Below, one piece after another: positions 9,236 through 17,343 of a DNA stretch of 64,000 bases. The notes under the pieces are model-generated. The model was not told the DNA's origin. It searched no databases and worked only from the letters and a program-made list of their open reading frames with translations. Numbering within the stretch: position 1 is the stretch's first letter; each line of letters begins with the position of its first letter. The stretch spans positions 992,001 to 1,056,000 of the forward strand of contig NZ_LT629797.1 in NCBI RefSeq assembly GCF_900106015.1. Reading direction: 5' to 3'. A program made the translations under genes and the position numbers. The DNA is from Pseudomonas sihuiensis (GTDB lineage: Bacteria > Pseudomonadota > Gammaproteobacteria > Pseudomonadales > Pseudomonadaceae).

Positions 9236-10024
9236 ATGCAGAAGAAGACACTGGTTCCCCTGTTGTGCGCCGCATTCGCTGGTCTTGCCGATGCGGCGGT
9301 CGTGACCAAGACAGTTGCGTACGAAATCGATGGCGAAGCCTTCGAAGGCGTGCTGGTTTACGACGATTCGGTCACCACGCCGCGCCCTGGGCTGCTCGCC
9401 GTTCCCAACTGGATGGGGGTGAATGAAGACACCGTGGCCAAGGCCGCCCGCGCGGCAGGCGACAAATACGTGGTGTTCGTCGCCGACATGTACGGTAAAT
9501 CCATTCGTCCCAGCAATGCCGAAGAAGCAGGGGCCGCGGCCACTGCCGTACGTGCAGATCGCCCGCTGATGCGTAAGCGTGCGCAGGCTGCAGTCGAGGT
9601 ACTCAAGGCGCAGAACGGCGAGGTGGCACTGGATCTGAGCAAGCTGGGAGCCATCGGCTTCTGCTTCGGTGGCGGCACGGTGCTGGAACTCGCGCGCTCT
9701 GGGGCGCCGCTGAAAGGCTTCGTATCCTTCCACGGCAATCTGGATACGCCCAATCCGGCCGATGCCCAGAACATCAAGGCGCCGGTACTGGTACTGCATG
9801 GGGCTGATGATCCTGCCGTACCGCAGGCGCAGGTCGACGGCTTCATCGCCGAGATGAAGGCAGCCAAGACTGATTGGCAATTGGTGAGCTACGGCGGCGC
9901 CGTGCACTCGTTCACCAACCCCAAGGCCAACGTGCCGGGTCGCAACGAATACCATCCGGTGGTCGCCGCGCGAGCATTCAAGGCGATGAACGATCTGTTC
10001 GATGAGGTATTCGCCGAGCAGTGA
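9236..10024 (+). CDS. Secreted dienelactone hydrolase family protein
   Basis: Alpha/beta hydrolase of 262 residues. The dienelactone hydrolase triad is visible: nucleophilic cysteine C143 in GFCFGGG, aspartate in HGADDPAVP (191/192) and H224 in GGAVHSF. Residues 1-20 form a signal peptide ending in LADA, so the protein is probably periplasmic. ATG 9236 is preferred over upstream TTG 9173 because it begins this signal peptide. The physiological substrate is unknown. It is followed by a strong terminator shared with the convergent DUF4394 gene. Confidence 0.88.
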   Translation: MQKKTLVPLLCAAFAGLADAAVVTKTVAYEIDGEAFEGVLVYDDSVTTPRPGLLAVPNWMGVNEDTVAKAARAAGDKYVVFVADMYGKSIRPSNAEEAGAAATAVRADRPLMRKRAQAAVEVLKAQNGEVALDLSKLGAIGFCFGGGTVLELARSGAPLKGFVSFHGNLDTPNPADAQNIKAPVLVLHGADDPAVPQAQVDGFIAEMKAAKTDWQLVSYGGAVHSFTNPKANVPGRNEYHPVVAARAFKAMNDLFDEVFAEQ

Positions 10025-10051
10025 CGCCAGGTTTGCGATGCGTTGAACGAA

Positions 10052-10080
10052 AGGCTGCGCCCGATGGGCGCAGCCTTTTT
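10052..10080. terminator. Bidirectional intrinsic terminator
   Basis: AGGCTGCGCCC, loop GAT, GGGCGCAGCCT, then a T run. The stem is perfect over 11 pairs. It lies between the convergent hydrolase and DUF4394 genes, and on the plus strand it runs into TTTTTTC. Confidence 0.9.
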
Positions 10081-10085
10081 TCATC

Positions 10086-10865
10086 TTACTTCGCGGGCAG
10101 CACGGCGATGTCGATGATGCCGTCCGGCAGATCGGCGACGTCGCCCAGGGTGGTGGGCTTGCCGCTGGTCAGATCCAGCTGGTGTAGGGTCTTGCCGGTC
10201 AATACGTAGGCGGTGTTGCCACCCTTGCCGTCGCTGGCGATATCCAGCGCAGCTGCCTTGAGGCCATCGGCGACCTTGCCGACCAGTTGCTGCACGCCAT
10301 CGTTTGGCGGGTTCTGCAGCATCAGGCTGCTGCTGGCCAGGTCGATGTTGTACAGCGCCGTGCTCTGCGTACCGGCATAGGAACTGGTGTAGGCGCCGGC
10401 GACCACCTTGGGTTGCTTGCCCGCGTAGGGGCCGTCGGTGGCGTAGGCGACCTTGCCGTCTACGGCCACTTCACCGGTATCGACGTTTACCCGCAGGCTG
10501 GTGCCGTCCGGGCCGAGCAGGCGCAGGCGGTCGGCCACCGGGTTGAAATCGACCACCGCCTGGCCGCTGCCGGACAGCGCAGTTTGCAGCTTGCTACCTG
10601 CAGTTGCTTTACCGCTTGTGGCGTCCAGGGTGTAGAGCTGATCGGTACCGCTGAGGGCGTAGAGCTGACCGCTGGCCGGACGCACATCCAGGCCGCGCAG
10701 GTCGCTGGCGCCACTGACCGCCATGCTGGCGGTGACCTTGAGGCTGGCGACATCGACCTTGAACAGCTTGCCATCGGCGCCCAGTGCGAGCAGTTCGGTG
10801 GCGCTGGCGGCACCTGCGCTCAGGGTCAGCAGGCTGGCGGTGCAAAGGGTAGTGATGCGTTTCAT
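10086..10865 (-). CDS. Secreted DUF4394 domain protein
   Basis: Exported protein of 259 residues with signal peptide MKRITTLCTASLLTLSAGAASA. The mature part is made of beta-propeller-like repeats such as LLALGADGKLFKVDVAS and LYALSGTDQLYTLDATSG, typical of DUF4394, whose biochemical role is unknown. It sits downstream of the sigma/anti-sigma pair on the same strand, and its upstream region carries the same promoter pattern as the sigma gene. It is therefore the most likely local target of that sigma factor. Ribosome site GAGGAAC lies about 6 bases before the ATG. Confidence 0.85.
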   Translation of the reverse strand: MKRITTLCTASLLTLSAGAASATELLALGADGKLFKVDVASLKVTASMAVSGASDLRGLDVRPASGQLYALSGTDQLYTLDATSGKATAGSKLQTALSGSGQAVVDFNPVADRLRLLGPDGTSLRVNVDTGEVAVDGKVAYATDGPYAGKQPKVVAGAYTSSYAGTQSTALYNIDLASSSLMLQNPPNDGVQQLVGKVADGLKAAALDIASDGKGGNTAYVLTGKTLHQLDLTSGKPTTLGDVADLPDGIIDIAVLPAK

Positions 10866-10897
10866 GGTTGTTCCTCATAAAGGTTTCAGCATCGAGA

Positions 10898-10919
10898 CGA
10901 AGCCGGCTGGCCGGCTTCG
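10898..10919. repeat. Inverted repeat in the DUF4394 leader
   Basis: CGAAGCCGG, loop CTGG, CCGGCTTCG: a perfect 9-base stem in the predicted 5' leader of the DUF4394 gene, between the putative promoter and the ribosome site. It could modulate the transcript, but no terminator-type T run follows on the minus strand. Confidence 0.5.
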
Positions 10920-10947
10920 CAGGTGCCTCGACGAAACACCTGTGAGC

Positions 10948-10973
10948 TATACCCGCGAGGAACGGGCTTGGAT
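10948..10973 (-). promoter_or_regulatory. Putative ECF sigma promoter of the DUF4394 gene
   Basis: On the minus strand: ATCCA, 14 bases, GGGTATA, about 80 bases before the DUF4394 start. The same elements with the identical 14-base spacing occur upstream of the sigma factor gene at 12348-12373. Identity of both boxes and spacing at the two ends of the cluster suggests recognition by the encoded sigma factor. Confidence 0.65.
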
Positions 10974-11008
10974 GTCGGTGGTGGAAAATATTTTTTCGCA
11001 GGGTAATC

Positions 11009-11050
11009 GGGGGGGGGGGGAGGGGTTGCCGGCCATGCAGCCGGCAACCC
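11009..11050. repeat. 12-G homopolymer beside an 11-base hairpin
   Basis: Bases 11009-11020 are twelve consecutive G, then A and GGGG. Overlapping the end of this run, GGGTTGCCGGC (11023-11033), loop CATGCA and GCCGGCAACCC (11040-11050) form a perfect stem. On the minus strand the hairpin begins two bases after the anti-sigma stop codon and is followed by a C run rather than a U run. It may act as a processing or termination structure. The homopolymer is prone to length variation. Confidence 0.8.
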
Positions 11051-11052
11051 AC

Positions 11053-11766
11053 TCAGTTGGCGCTGGCCAGCACGGCGCGACCGATATACAGCACCGGGCC
11101 GCTTGGGCGGTTGTAGGGCGAGCCGCCTTCAGGTTCGAGGGTCAGCTCGAAGAGTTGCCCCGCCTGCACCGCACCGATCTGCTCGGCAGGCAGGCGCAGC
11201 GGCTGGCCAGCCTCGACCAGGCCCAGCGAGCGTGGGCCTTCGGCCGGATCGATCAGCGTCCAGAATTGCAAGGCGCGGCCTTCGGGGACCTGATCGGCGA
11301 CCAGCGGATCGAGCGAGAGCGTGCCATCGCTGCTGACCTGGATCACCCAACCGGGTTTGGCCGCTTCGCCTGGCTGCTGCAGCACCACGGTATAGCGTTC
11401 GCCGGCGATATCCGGGGCGCGCAACAGCGGCATCAGCACGGCGACCAGCAGCGCCATGGCCAGCGCGGCGGCAGTCAGGCGCCAGGTCAGCAGGCTGTTC
11501 CACCAGTTGGCCAGCGGGCTCGAATGTGGCTCATCGTGCAGGCCCAGACTCTGCCGAATACGTGCCCAGAGTGCCGGAGAGGGCGCATGTGCCGGTAGCT
11601 GGTCGCTCAGTTCGAGAAAGTGTCGTTCCCATTCCAGGGCCATACGGGCGGCACTCTCATCCTCTTCGAGCAACTGGCGCACCTCGGCCGCTTCATGCTC
11701 ATCGAGCAAGCCGAGCAGGTATTCGCCAATCAGGGCACGGCGTTCTTCGGGTTCGTGCGGAATCAT
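11053..11766 (-). CDS. Membrane anti-sigma factor, RskA type
   Basis: Anti-sigma factor of 237 residues. The N-terminal cytoplasmic part (EERRALIGEYLLGLLDEHEAAEVRQLL) is a typical zinc-free anti-sigma domain. One membrane segment follows near LTAAALAMALLVAVLMPLL, then a periplasmic RskA-like domain. It should bind and restrain the sigma factor encoded just upstream. ATG 11766 is preferred over GTG 11778 because it gives an exact ATGA overlap with the sigma gene stop, normal for such pairs. Confidence 0.88.
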   Translation of the reverse strand: MIPHEPEERRALIGEYLLGLLDEHEAAEVRQLLEEDESAARMALEWERHFLELSDQLPAHAPSPALWARIRQSLGLHDEPHSSPLANWWNSLLTWRLTAAALAMALLVAVLMPLLRAPDIAGERYTVVLQQPGEAAKPGWVIQVSSDGTLSLDPLVADQVPEGRALQFWTLIDPAEGPRSLGLVEAGQPLRLPAEQIGAVQAGQLFELTLEPEGGSPYNRPSGPVLYIGRAVLASAN

Positions 11767-12311
11767 GCTTGCAGACACTCCTGCAGCGCGCGCAGGCCGG
11801 CGCGGATACGGCCTTTGATGGTGCCCAGCGGTGTGCTCAGGCGGCTGGCGATCTGCTCGTGGGTCAGGCCACGGTAGAACGCCAGCAGGATCGGATGGCG
11901 GCGCGGCCTTTCCAGGCGCTGCAAACAGCGACGCAGCAGGCGCTGCTCGGATTGCTCCAGCGCTTGTGCTTCGGCCTGCGGGCTGTCGTCGAGCACACGT
12001 TCGATGAAGTCATCGTCCACCTCGGCATGCCGGTTGCCACTGCGCAACGCATTCAGCACGCGGTAGCGCAGGATGCTGTGCACCCAGGCGCGACCGCTGC
12101 CCAGTTCGCGCCTATAGCGCGCGGCGTGCTGCCAGATACGCACGAAAGCATCGTGCAGACAGTCCTCGGCAATATCACGGCGGCCCAGCATGCTGATGGC
12201 CAGGCCGAGCAATTGCCCGGCCTCTTGCCGGTAGAGCGTCTGGAAGGCACGTTCTTCGCCGCGTGCGCAGGCTTCCAGGGTGCTTTCGTAATCGAACTCG
12301 CGATCTGCCAT
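11763..12311 (-). CDS. ECF-type RNA polymerase sigma factor
   Basis: Sigma-70 family protein of 182 residues with only the two ECF core domains. Region 2 (about residues 25-90) includes RRDIAEDCLHDAFVRIWQHA, and region 4 (about 125-178) ends in the helix-turn-helix GLTHEQIASRLSTPLGTIKGRIRAGL. It is co-transcribed with the RskA-type anti-sigma gene and so resembles SigK-like groups. The signal is unknown. Its own upstream region carries a box pair shared with the DUF4394 gene, consistent with autoregulation. Confidence 0.92.
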   Translation of the reverse strand: MADREFDYESTLEACARGEERAFQTLYRQEAGQLLGLAISMLGRRDIAEDCLHDAFVRIWQHAARYRRELGSGRAWVHSILRYRVLNALRSGNRHAEVDDDFIERVLDDSPQAEAQALEQSEQRLLRRCLQRLERPRRHPILLAFYRGLTHEQIASRLSTPLGTIKGRIRAGLRALQECLQA

Positions 12312-12347
12312 GGGTCATCCGTTGGCCTGAGAAATCCGCATGCAGCT

Positions 12348-12373
12348 TATACCCGGCAACTGCGCTTCTGGAT
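12348..12373 (-). promoter_or_regulatory. Putative autoregulated ECF promoter of the sigma gene
   Basis: On the minus strand: ATCCA, 14 bases, GGGTATA, about 37 bases before the sigma gene ATG at 12311. It matches the DUF4394 promoter in both boxes and in spacer length. An ATCC-type -35 recalls the CCATCC element reported for SigK-group sigma factors; that link is from general knowledge and was not tested. Confidence 0.65.
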
Positions 12374-12430
12374 CACGCACAGGTAACAAAAAACTGCGAA
12401 GGCGTTGCAGTGCATTCAATGCGTGAGGCT

Positions 12431-13243
12431 TCAGGGCTGAGCCTGGGCGTAGGCCTCGTCGAGTGAAACCCAGCGCTGCAGCGGGCCTTTGCGCGAGGCG
12501 TAGCGAATCTGTAGCCAGCGTCCCTGCTGATCCAGGACTTCGCAGACGTCCCCTTCGATCAGGTAGGCCTTGGTCCGGTTGGTTTCTTCAGGGCGTGCGT
12601 GGAGATAAAGACGTGGGGCAGGCACAGTCCAGGTAATTGGCTGGTCACCGTCGTCGAGCGCACGGCTGGCGATGATGTTGCCCTGAGGGTCGAGTGTCTT
12701 CTCGAACACCGGGAAAAATACAGGTGCTTGCGGATCGTAGTCGTGACGTACTTGCAGCGTCTTGTACAGCCAGGGGACACCGGATTCAGCGAAGCGATAG
12801 GCGTCGTAGTACCAGCGTGGTCCGCTGCGGCAGTGGCTGTAGAGCGCTCGTTCCTCATTATTGGGCTGCAGCTCCGACAGCCATGCGCAATTGACGCGTT
12901 CCATCAGTGCTGGCGGTATCTGCAACTGCTCGAAACGGCGCAGGGCCGGACGGTAGAGGTAGACGTGGTAGGCGGAGTTGACCATCCCGGCCGGCACGCG
13001 AATCGCCAGATCCGGGTGGCCGTCGAAATCGTAGTCCTCGACGGCGAAGCTCGGCGGTTCTGCGTCGTTGCCTTCGGGGATGCTTAGTTCCAGACGGCTG
13101 CCGTCGGGTTGCTGCAGAAAATAGCCTTCGCCTTGCTGTTGTACCTGGGCATGCCGCCCGGGCTCAGGTTCGAAACGGGGTAGATCAGCCAGGGCCAATG
13201 TGGGCAACAGCAGCAGGCCAGCGAGGGGGCGATACGAGGACAA
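12431..13243 (-). CDS. Secreted protein with C-terminal SH3-like region
   Basis: Exported protein of about 270 residues. The N-terminus is a signal peptide ending near LLLLPTLALA. The middle contains DYDFDGHPDLAIRVPAG, a calcium-type DxDxDG loop as in FG-GAP/XAC2610-like proteins. The C-terminus (KAYLIEGDVCEVLDQQGRWLQIRY) resembles a bacterial SH3 domain used for cell-wall contact. No ATG fits; TTG at 13243 is chosen because AAAGGA lies 8 bases upstream and it begins the signal peptide directly. Function unknown. Confidence 0.72.
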   Translation of the reverse strand: MSSYRPLAGLLLLPTLALADLPRFEPEPGRHAQVQQQGEGYFLQQPDGSRLELSIPEGNDAEPPSFAVEDYDFDGHPDLAIRVPAGMVNSAYHVYLYRPALRRFEQLQIPPALMERVNCAWLSELQPNNEERALYSHCRSGPRWYYDAYRFAESGVPWLYKTLQVRHDYDPQAPVFFPVFEKTLDPQGNIIASRALDDGDQPITWTVPAPRLYLHARPEETNRTKAYLIEGDVCEVLDQQGRWLQIRYASRKGPLQRWVSLDEAYAQAQP

Positions 13244-13302
13244 GAGGGCAATCCTTTGCGAGCGACAGGCGCCTTTGCGCGCCTGTCGTTGATGGCGCGG
13301 TT

Positions 13303-14163
13303 TCAGCGTGGCAGTTCGATGCGCGTGGTTTCGCCTGGTACTTGCGGCCAGTCGCCCGCTGCCCAGCGCTCGCGCGCCTGGTCGATCAGCTCCGGGCTGG
13401 TGGCGACGAAGTTCCAGTTGATTCGCCGCGGGCCAATGGGTTCGCCGCCGATCAGGGCCAGGTGGCATTCGCCGCAGGCGCTGAGCACGGGCGTTTCGCC
13501 TGCCGGGATCACCGCCATGGTATGCCGGGGCAGGGGCTCGCCATCCAGCTCGGCTTCGCCATCGATCAGGTACAGGGCTCGTTCGCTGTGCTCGGTGGGT
13601 ATCAGCAGGTTGGCACCGGCGGCCAGGCGCAGCTCGGCATACAGAGTCGGTGAGCGAACCGGTACTGGTGATTCGAGGCAGAAACCACTGCCGGCGATCA
13701 GGGTGATCTGCACGCCCATGGCTTCGCTGCGGGGTAGCGAAGCGGCGGGGTGATGGCTGTAAGCCGGTTCGCACTGTTCCTCTGCTTCTGGCAAAGCCAG
13801 CCAGACCTGCAGGCCGTGGGCTCGCTTGTTCTGCCCGAGCTGCTCGGGCGGCGTACGTTCGACGTGGGCGACGGCGCGCCCTGCGGTCATCCAGCTGACA
13901 TCGCCAGGGCCCACCAGTTGGTCCGAACCCAGGCTGTCCTTGTGCTGCAGCTGGCCTTCGAACAGGTAGGTGAGGGTGGACAGGCCGATATGCGGATGTT
14001 GGGCAATGTTCATGCCTTTGCCGGCCGGGTAGTCATGCTCCAGCATGTGATCGAAGAACACGAAGGGGCCGATGCTGCGAAAGCGTGCCGAGGGCAGGGG
14101 ACGCAGAATCGGTTGGCCGGAAATGTCCTCGGCGCGCGGGCGGATCAGTTGTAACTCGCTCAT
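13303..14163 (-). CDS. Pirin family protein
   Basis: Cupin-fold protein of 286 residues. The N-terminal metal-binding pirin motif is clear (FDHMLEHDYPAG, then AQHPHIGLSTLTYLFEG), giving the histidine cluster that binds iron. The pirin C-terminal domain follows. Bacterial pirins act as quercetinase-like enzymes or redox regulators; which applies here is unknown. The start overlaps the stop of the upstream OsmC gene by four bases, so the two form an operon with OsmC first. Confidence 0.92.
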   Translation of the reverse strand: MSELQLIRPRAEDISGQPILRPLPSARFRSIGPFVFFDHMLEHDYPAGKGMNIAQHPHIGLSTLTYLFEGQLQHKDSLGSDQLVGPGDVSWMTAGRAVAHVERTPPEQLGQNKRAHGLQVWLALPEAEEQCEPAYSHHPAASLPRSEAMGVQITLIAGSGFCLESPVPVRSPTLYAELRLAAGANLLIPTEHSERALYLIDGEAELDGEPLPRHTMAVIPAGETPVLSACGECHLALIGGEPIGPRRINWNFVATSPELIDQARERWAAGDWPQVPGETTRIELPR

Positions 14164-14561
14164 GCCGGAGCTCCCGCCAGGCGGGTCTCGATCTGGATGT
14201 CGGTGGTGGTCATCAGCTTGTGGATCGGACATTTGTCCGCCACGCGCAGCAGTTGCTGGCGCTGTGTCTCGTCCAGTGGCCCCTTGAGCGCCAGGTCGAC
14301 GATCAGGCGGTAGTTGCCCTGGCGCTCCTCGCTGTCGTCACGCTCGACGTGCACGTCGATGCCTTCCAGCGCAAGGCCGCGTTGGCGCGCATAGAGCAGC
14401 AGGGTCATGGCCTTGCAAGTGCCGAGGGCTGCGTCGAACAGATCGTGCGGTTCCGGTCCGGCGCCATCCCCGCCCTGCTCGGGCGAGACGTCGCCGATGA
14501 GCTGGTGCGAGCCGATTTCGATCTGCTGCTGCAGGCCCTTGTTGTTGTGAATGCGGATCAT
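14160..14561 (-). CDS. OsmC family peroxide-related protein
   Basis: Small cytoplasmic protein of 133 residues in the OsmC/Ohr fold. It has the two redox cysteines typical of thiol peroxidases of this family: C49 in LFDAALGTCKAMT and C111 in VADKCPIHK. It probably reduces organic or hydrogen peroxides. ATG 14561 gives the standard N-terminus MIRIHNNKG; an upstream extension is open but lacks family similarity. Coupled to pirin by an ATGA overlap. Confidence 0.9.
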   Translation of the reverse strand: MIRIHNNKGLQQQIEIGSHQLIGDVSPEQGGDGAGPEPHDLFDAALGTCKAMTLLLYARQRGLALEGIDVHVERDDSEERQGNYRLIVDLALKGPLDETQRQQLLRVADKCPIHKLMTTTDIQIETRLAGAPA

Positions 14562-14620
14562 GGCGCTTCTCTTGAGGTGTGACGAATCGACACTGGCCAG
14601 CCTAGCCCAGCCTGCACCGA

Positions 14621-16015
14621 TCACACCAGCGCCGAGAGCCTCACGTCCGCTCCCAGCACACGCAGCAGTTGCCCGCGCTCATCGACAATGGGGACTGAAA
14701 CGGTAAAGCAGAAGTCGTCTGTGGCCGAGGAGCGGTAGACCTGGGTGATATGACTCTCCATGCGCTCGGCCACGGCGCGGAACCAGGGGCGTTGGCTCCA
14801 GTCGCGGCCGCGACAGCTGGCATCCTCACCGTGCGCCACATCGGCGGCGAAGACGTTCTCGGAAATCTGCACACCGCGGCTGTCTACCAGGTAGAACAGC
14901 TCGAAACGGCTGTCGCGCGTCAGCGTATCGGCAAGCAGCCGTTCGGCCGCTGTCACATCGCTGGCCAGCTCGGGGCGTTTGGCCAGTTGTTCGACGCTGG
15001 CGCGCACGGCTGCGTGAATTTCCAGGCGGAAGTCGCCGAGCCCGGCGAGCAGGCGATCACCGTCTTCGCGCACGGCCTTGCTGTGATGCAGCACCTGACC
15101 AGCCTTGCCAAGCAGCTCGCCAGCGACCTGGGCGATGTTTTGCACATCACCGTTGATCGAGCGCACCGCCTGGCCGATCTGCTCGGTGCCGGCGGCGATC
15201 TGGCCAACCTGAGCGTCCAGGCGATCCATGGCCTGGCGCGTGCTGTCCAGTCCTCCGCTGACGGCGAGAATGCCGGCGCGGCCGTCGGCCACCGCCTGGT
15301 TCATGTGCTGGCCGGCACTGCCGAGCTGCTGCATGCCTTCGCGGAAACGCTCGATGATGCCACTGACCTGACCGGTGGCATCGGTGGTATGGCCAGCCAA
15401 ACGCCGCACTTCCTCGGCGACCACGGCGAAGCCCCGACCATGTTCACCCGCGCGTGCGGCCTCGATGGCGGCGTTCAGGGCGAGCAGATTGGTCTGTTGG
15501 GAGATGCTGGCGATCACACCAATGACCTTGCTCACTTCATCGAGCTGTCCGGCCAGTTGCTGGATCACCTGAGCCAGTTGCGCCTCGCTGGCATCGATCA
15601 CTTCGACTTGCCGTAGTACCGCCTGGCCGCTTTGCTGGCATTGGTTGAGGGTGGCGGAAACCTCGGCGGACAAGCGCGCGACTTCGCCAGCGCCGGGCAC
15701 CAGCTCGGCGTCCAGTGTGGTGGTGACCTGCTCGCTGGCGCTGGCGATCAACTCCGATGACTGTGCCAGCGTCTGTCCGCTTTGTTGGTTGGCAGCGGCG
15801 ATGCGCGCCAGTTGAGGCGCATGCGCGGCGATGCCGACGGCGGCGCCGAGGCTGGCGCGGATACGTTGCTGGAGGCTGGCGCTGAAATCATTCAGACGCA
15901 CCATCCACTGGTAGTCCGCCGGGAGGCGAGTCGTGAGGTCGTGCTGTTGGAACAAAGCGTCCAATGTGGCCTCGTCCTGGGCCTTGCGGGTTGGCTTGCG
16001 CAGCAACTGCAACAT
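14621..16015 (-). CDS. Soluble chemoreceptor with C-terminal cache-type sensor
   Basis: Methyl-accepting chemotaxis protein of 464 residues with no membrane segment. The signalling hairpin is unmistakable near residues 172-205 ([19 protein letters not shown], then [15 protein letters not shown]). After it come a coiled coil and, from about residue 340, a PDC/cache-like ligand domain ([39 protein letters not shown]). The sensor therefore follows the signalling domain, the reverse of normal MCP order. The ribosome site AGGGGAA precedes the ATG. Confidence 0.88.
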   Translation of the reverse strand: MLQLLRKPTRKAQDEATLDALFQQHDLTTRLPADYQWMVRLNDFSASLQQRIRASLGAAVGIAAHAPQLARIAAANQQSGQTLAQSSELIASASEQVTTTLDAELVPGAGEVARLSAEVSATLNQCQQSGQAVLRQVEVIDASEAQLAQVIQQLAGQLDEVSKVIGVIASISQQTNLLALNAAIEAARAGEHGRGFAVVAEEVRRLAGHTTDATGQVSGIIERFREGMQQLGSAGQHMNQAVADGRAGILAVSGGLDSTRQAMDRLDAQVGQIAAGTEQIGQAVRSINGDVQNIAQVAGELLGKAGQVLHHSKAVREDGDRLLAGLGDFRLEIHAAVRASVEQLAKRPELASDVTAAERLLADTLTRDSRFELFYLVDSRGVQISENVFAADVAHGEDASCRGRDWSQRPWFRAVAERMESHITQVYRSSATDDFCFTVSVPIVDERGQLLRVLGADVRLSALV

Positions 16016-16244
16016 GATGATTCCCCTGCCTGGTCTAACTCGGACACTGCAAGCGAGGTGCCATCATTGGCTGACGTACCCATGGCCGTTTCAGGCCGTT
16101 AGCCAGCTATTAATGTTCCGGCTTGGTGCGACCTCTGGTTGCCTGCTTCTTTTGAGGGCGTTGATGCGAATGGCGTGGGGTGATCTCCGAACTTGCCGGG
16201 TCGCTCGGCGGTCTATGCTGCTCGTACCGTCAGGAGGACTCGCC

Positions 16245-17273
16245 TTGCTCACATCTCGAACGATGCCATGGATACTCGCGCTCAGTGCCGCTATCGTCTG
16301 CAGCGCCCAGGCCCGCGAATACCGCTACAGCGACGCCCACCTGCACTACGTCGACTTTTTCCAGGAAAGTGCCGGCATGGACGAACTGCTGGAGAAAATG
16401 GCGGAAAACAACGTCGATCATGTGATGTTCTCCGGTATTCCGGTGGCCAAGAAATGGGACGAGGACGAGCCCAAGCGTCCGCGTTATTACGCCGGTGATG
16501 ACGCCAATGCCTATTGGTACAGCGCTACCGACGTGTTCATCGCGGCCGCCTACAAGCGTCTGCCCGCCGAGCAGCGCAAGCGCTTCCATCCCTTTCTGTC
16601 CGGCTTCAATCCCAACGACAAGAACGCCGATGCGCACATCCGCCGTATGCTGGAGCTGCACCCCGGCCTGTGGCAGGGCATCGGCGAGGTCTTCACCCGT
16701 CACGACGACCTCACCGCGCTGATCCACGGCAGTGCGCCGCGCGCCAACAACGAGGCGTTGGCGCGGGTGTTCCACCTGGCCGCCGAGTATGACCTGCCGG
16801 TGATGCTGCATTCGAACATCACCTCCAAGCGCGAGCGTGAACCGCTGTTCCTGGAGGAAATCGAGGCGCCGCTGCGCAACCACCCGCATGTGCGTTTCAT
16901 CTGGGCGCATGCCGGCACCAGCGCCGAGATTCACCGTCATCAGGAGAAGCTCGACTTCCTCCTGGAGACGGTCGAGCGCATGCTCGGCCAGTACCCGAAT
17001 CTTTATATCGACCTGTCCTGGACCATGTTGCGCCCCTATCTGCTGGACGCGGACGGCAAGCCTGATCCGAAATGGGTGCATCTGGTCAGCAGTTACCCGG
17101 AGCGTTTCATGCTGGGCTCGGATGTGGTCGGCCGTTTCGGCAGCCTGGGCGACTACATGAAGGGCTTCGACCCGTTCCTCGATGCCTTGCCCGAAGACGT
17201 GGCGCACAAGGTGGCGCGCGACAACTTCCTCTCCGTGCTGCCGCGCCGGGTGCAGGCTGATCTGTCGAAGTGA
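16245..17273 (+). CDS. Secreted amidohydrolase (TIM-barrel, amidohydrolase_2 type)
   Basis: Metal-dependent hydrolase of 342 residues. Metal-site motifs are DAHLHY (DxHxH-like) near the mature N-terminus, VMLHSN, FIWAHAGTS, and MLGSDVVG. A signal peptide (SRTMPWILALSAAIVCSAQA) suggests export. TTG 16245 is chosen because AGGAGG lies exactly 7 bases upstream; ATG 16263 is in frame but has no ribosome site and would trim the charged end of the signal. Substrate unknown. It is the last gene before the defence-like block. Confidence 0.82.
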   Translation: MLTSRTMPWILALSAAIVCSAQAREYRYSDAHLHYVDFFQESAGMDELLEKMAENNVDHVMFSGIPVAKKWDEDEPKRPRYYAGDDANAYWYSATDVFIAAAYKRLPAEQRKRFHPFLSGFNPNDKNADAHIRRMLELHPGLWQGIGEVFTRHDDLTALIHGSAPRANNEALARVFHLAAEYDLPVMLHSNITSKREREPLFLEEIEAPLRNHPHVRFIWAHAGTSAEIHRHQEKLDFLLETVERMLGQYPNLYIDLSWTMLRPYLLDADGKPDPKWVHLVSSYPERFMLGSDVVGRFGSLGDYMKGFDPFLDALPEDVAHKVARDNFLSVLPRRVQADLSK

Positions 17274-17310
17274 AGTCGAACGCGACTACTGTGGTATGTG
17301 AGTGATCATG

Positions 17311-17334
17311 GCAGCGGGTTGAGTAGCCCGCTGC
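17311..17334. terminator. Possible terminator between amidohydrolase and res
   Basis: GCAGCGGG, loop TTGAGTAG, CCCGCTGC: a perfect 8-base stem between two convergent genes. No T run follows on either strand, so efficient intrinsic termination is uncertain. Confidence 0.45.
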
Positions 17335-17343
17335 TATGGTGGC

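Noticed and set aside
16193..16219. Possible sigma-70 promoter of the amidohydrolase (TTGCCG, TATGCT)
   Set aside because: Spacer is only 15 bases and both boxes are weak, so it is not listed as a feature.
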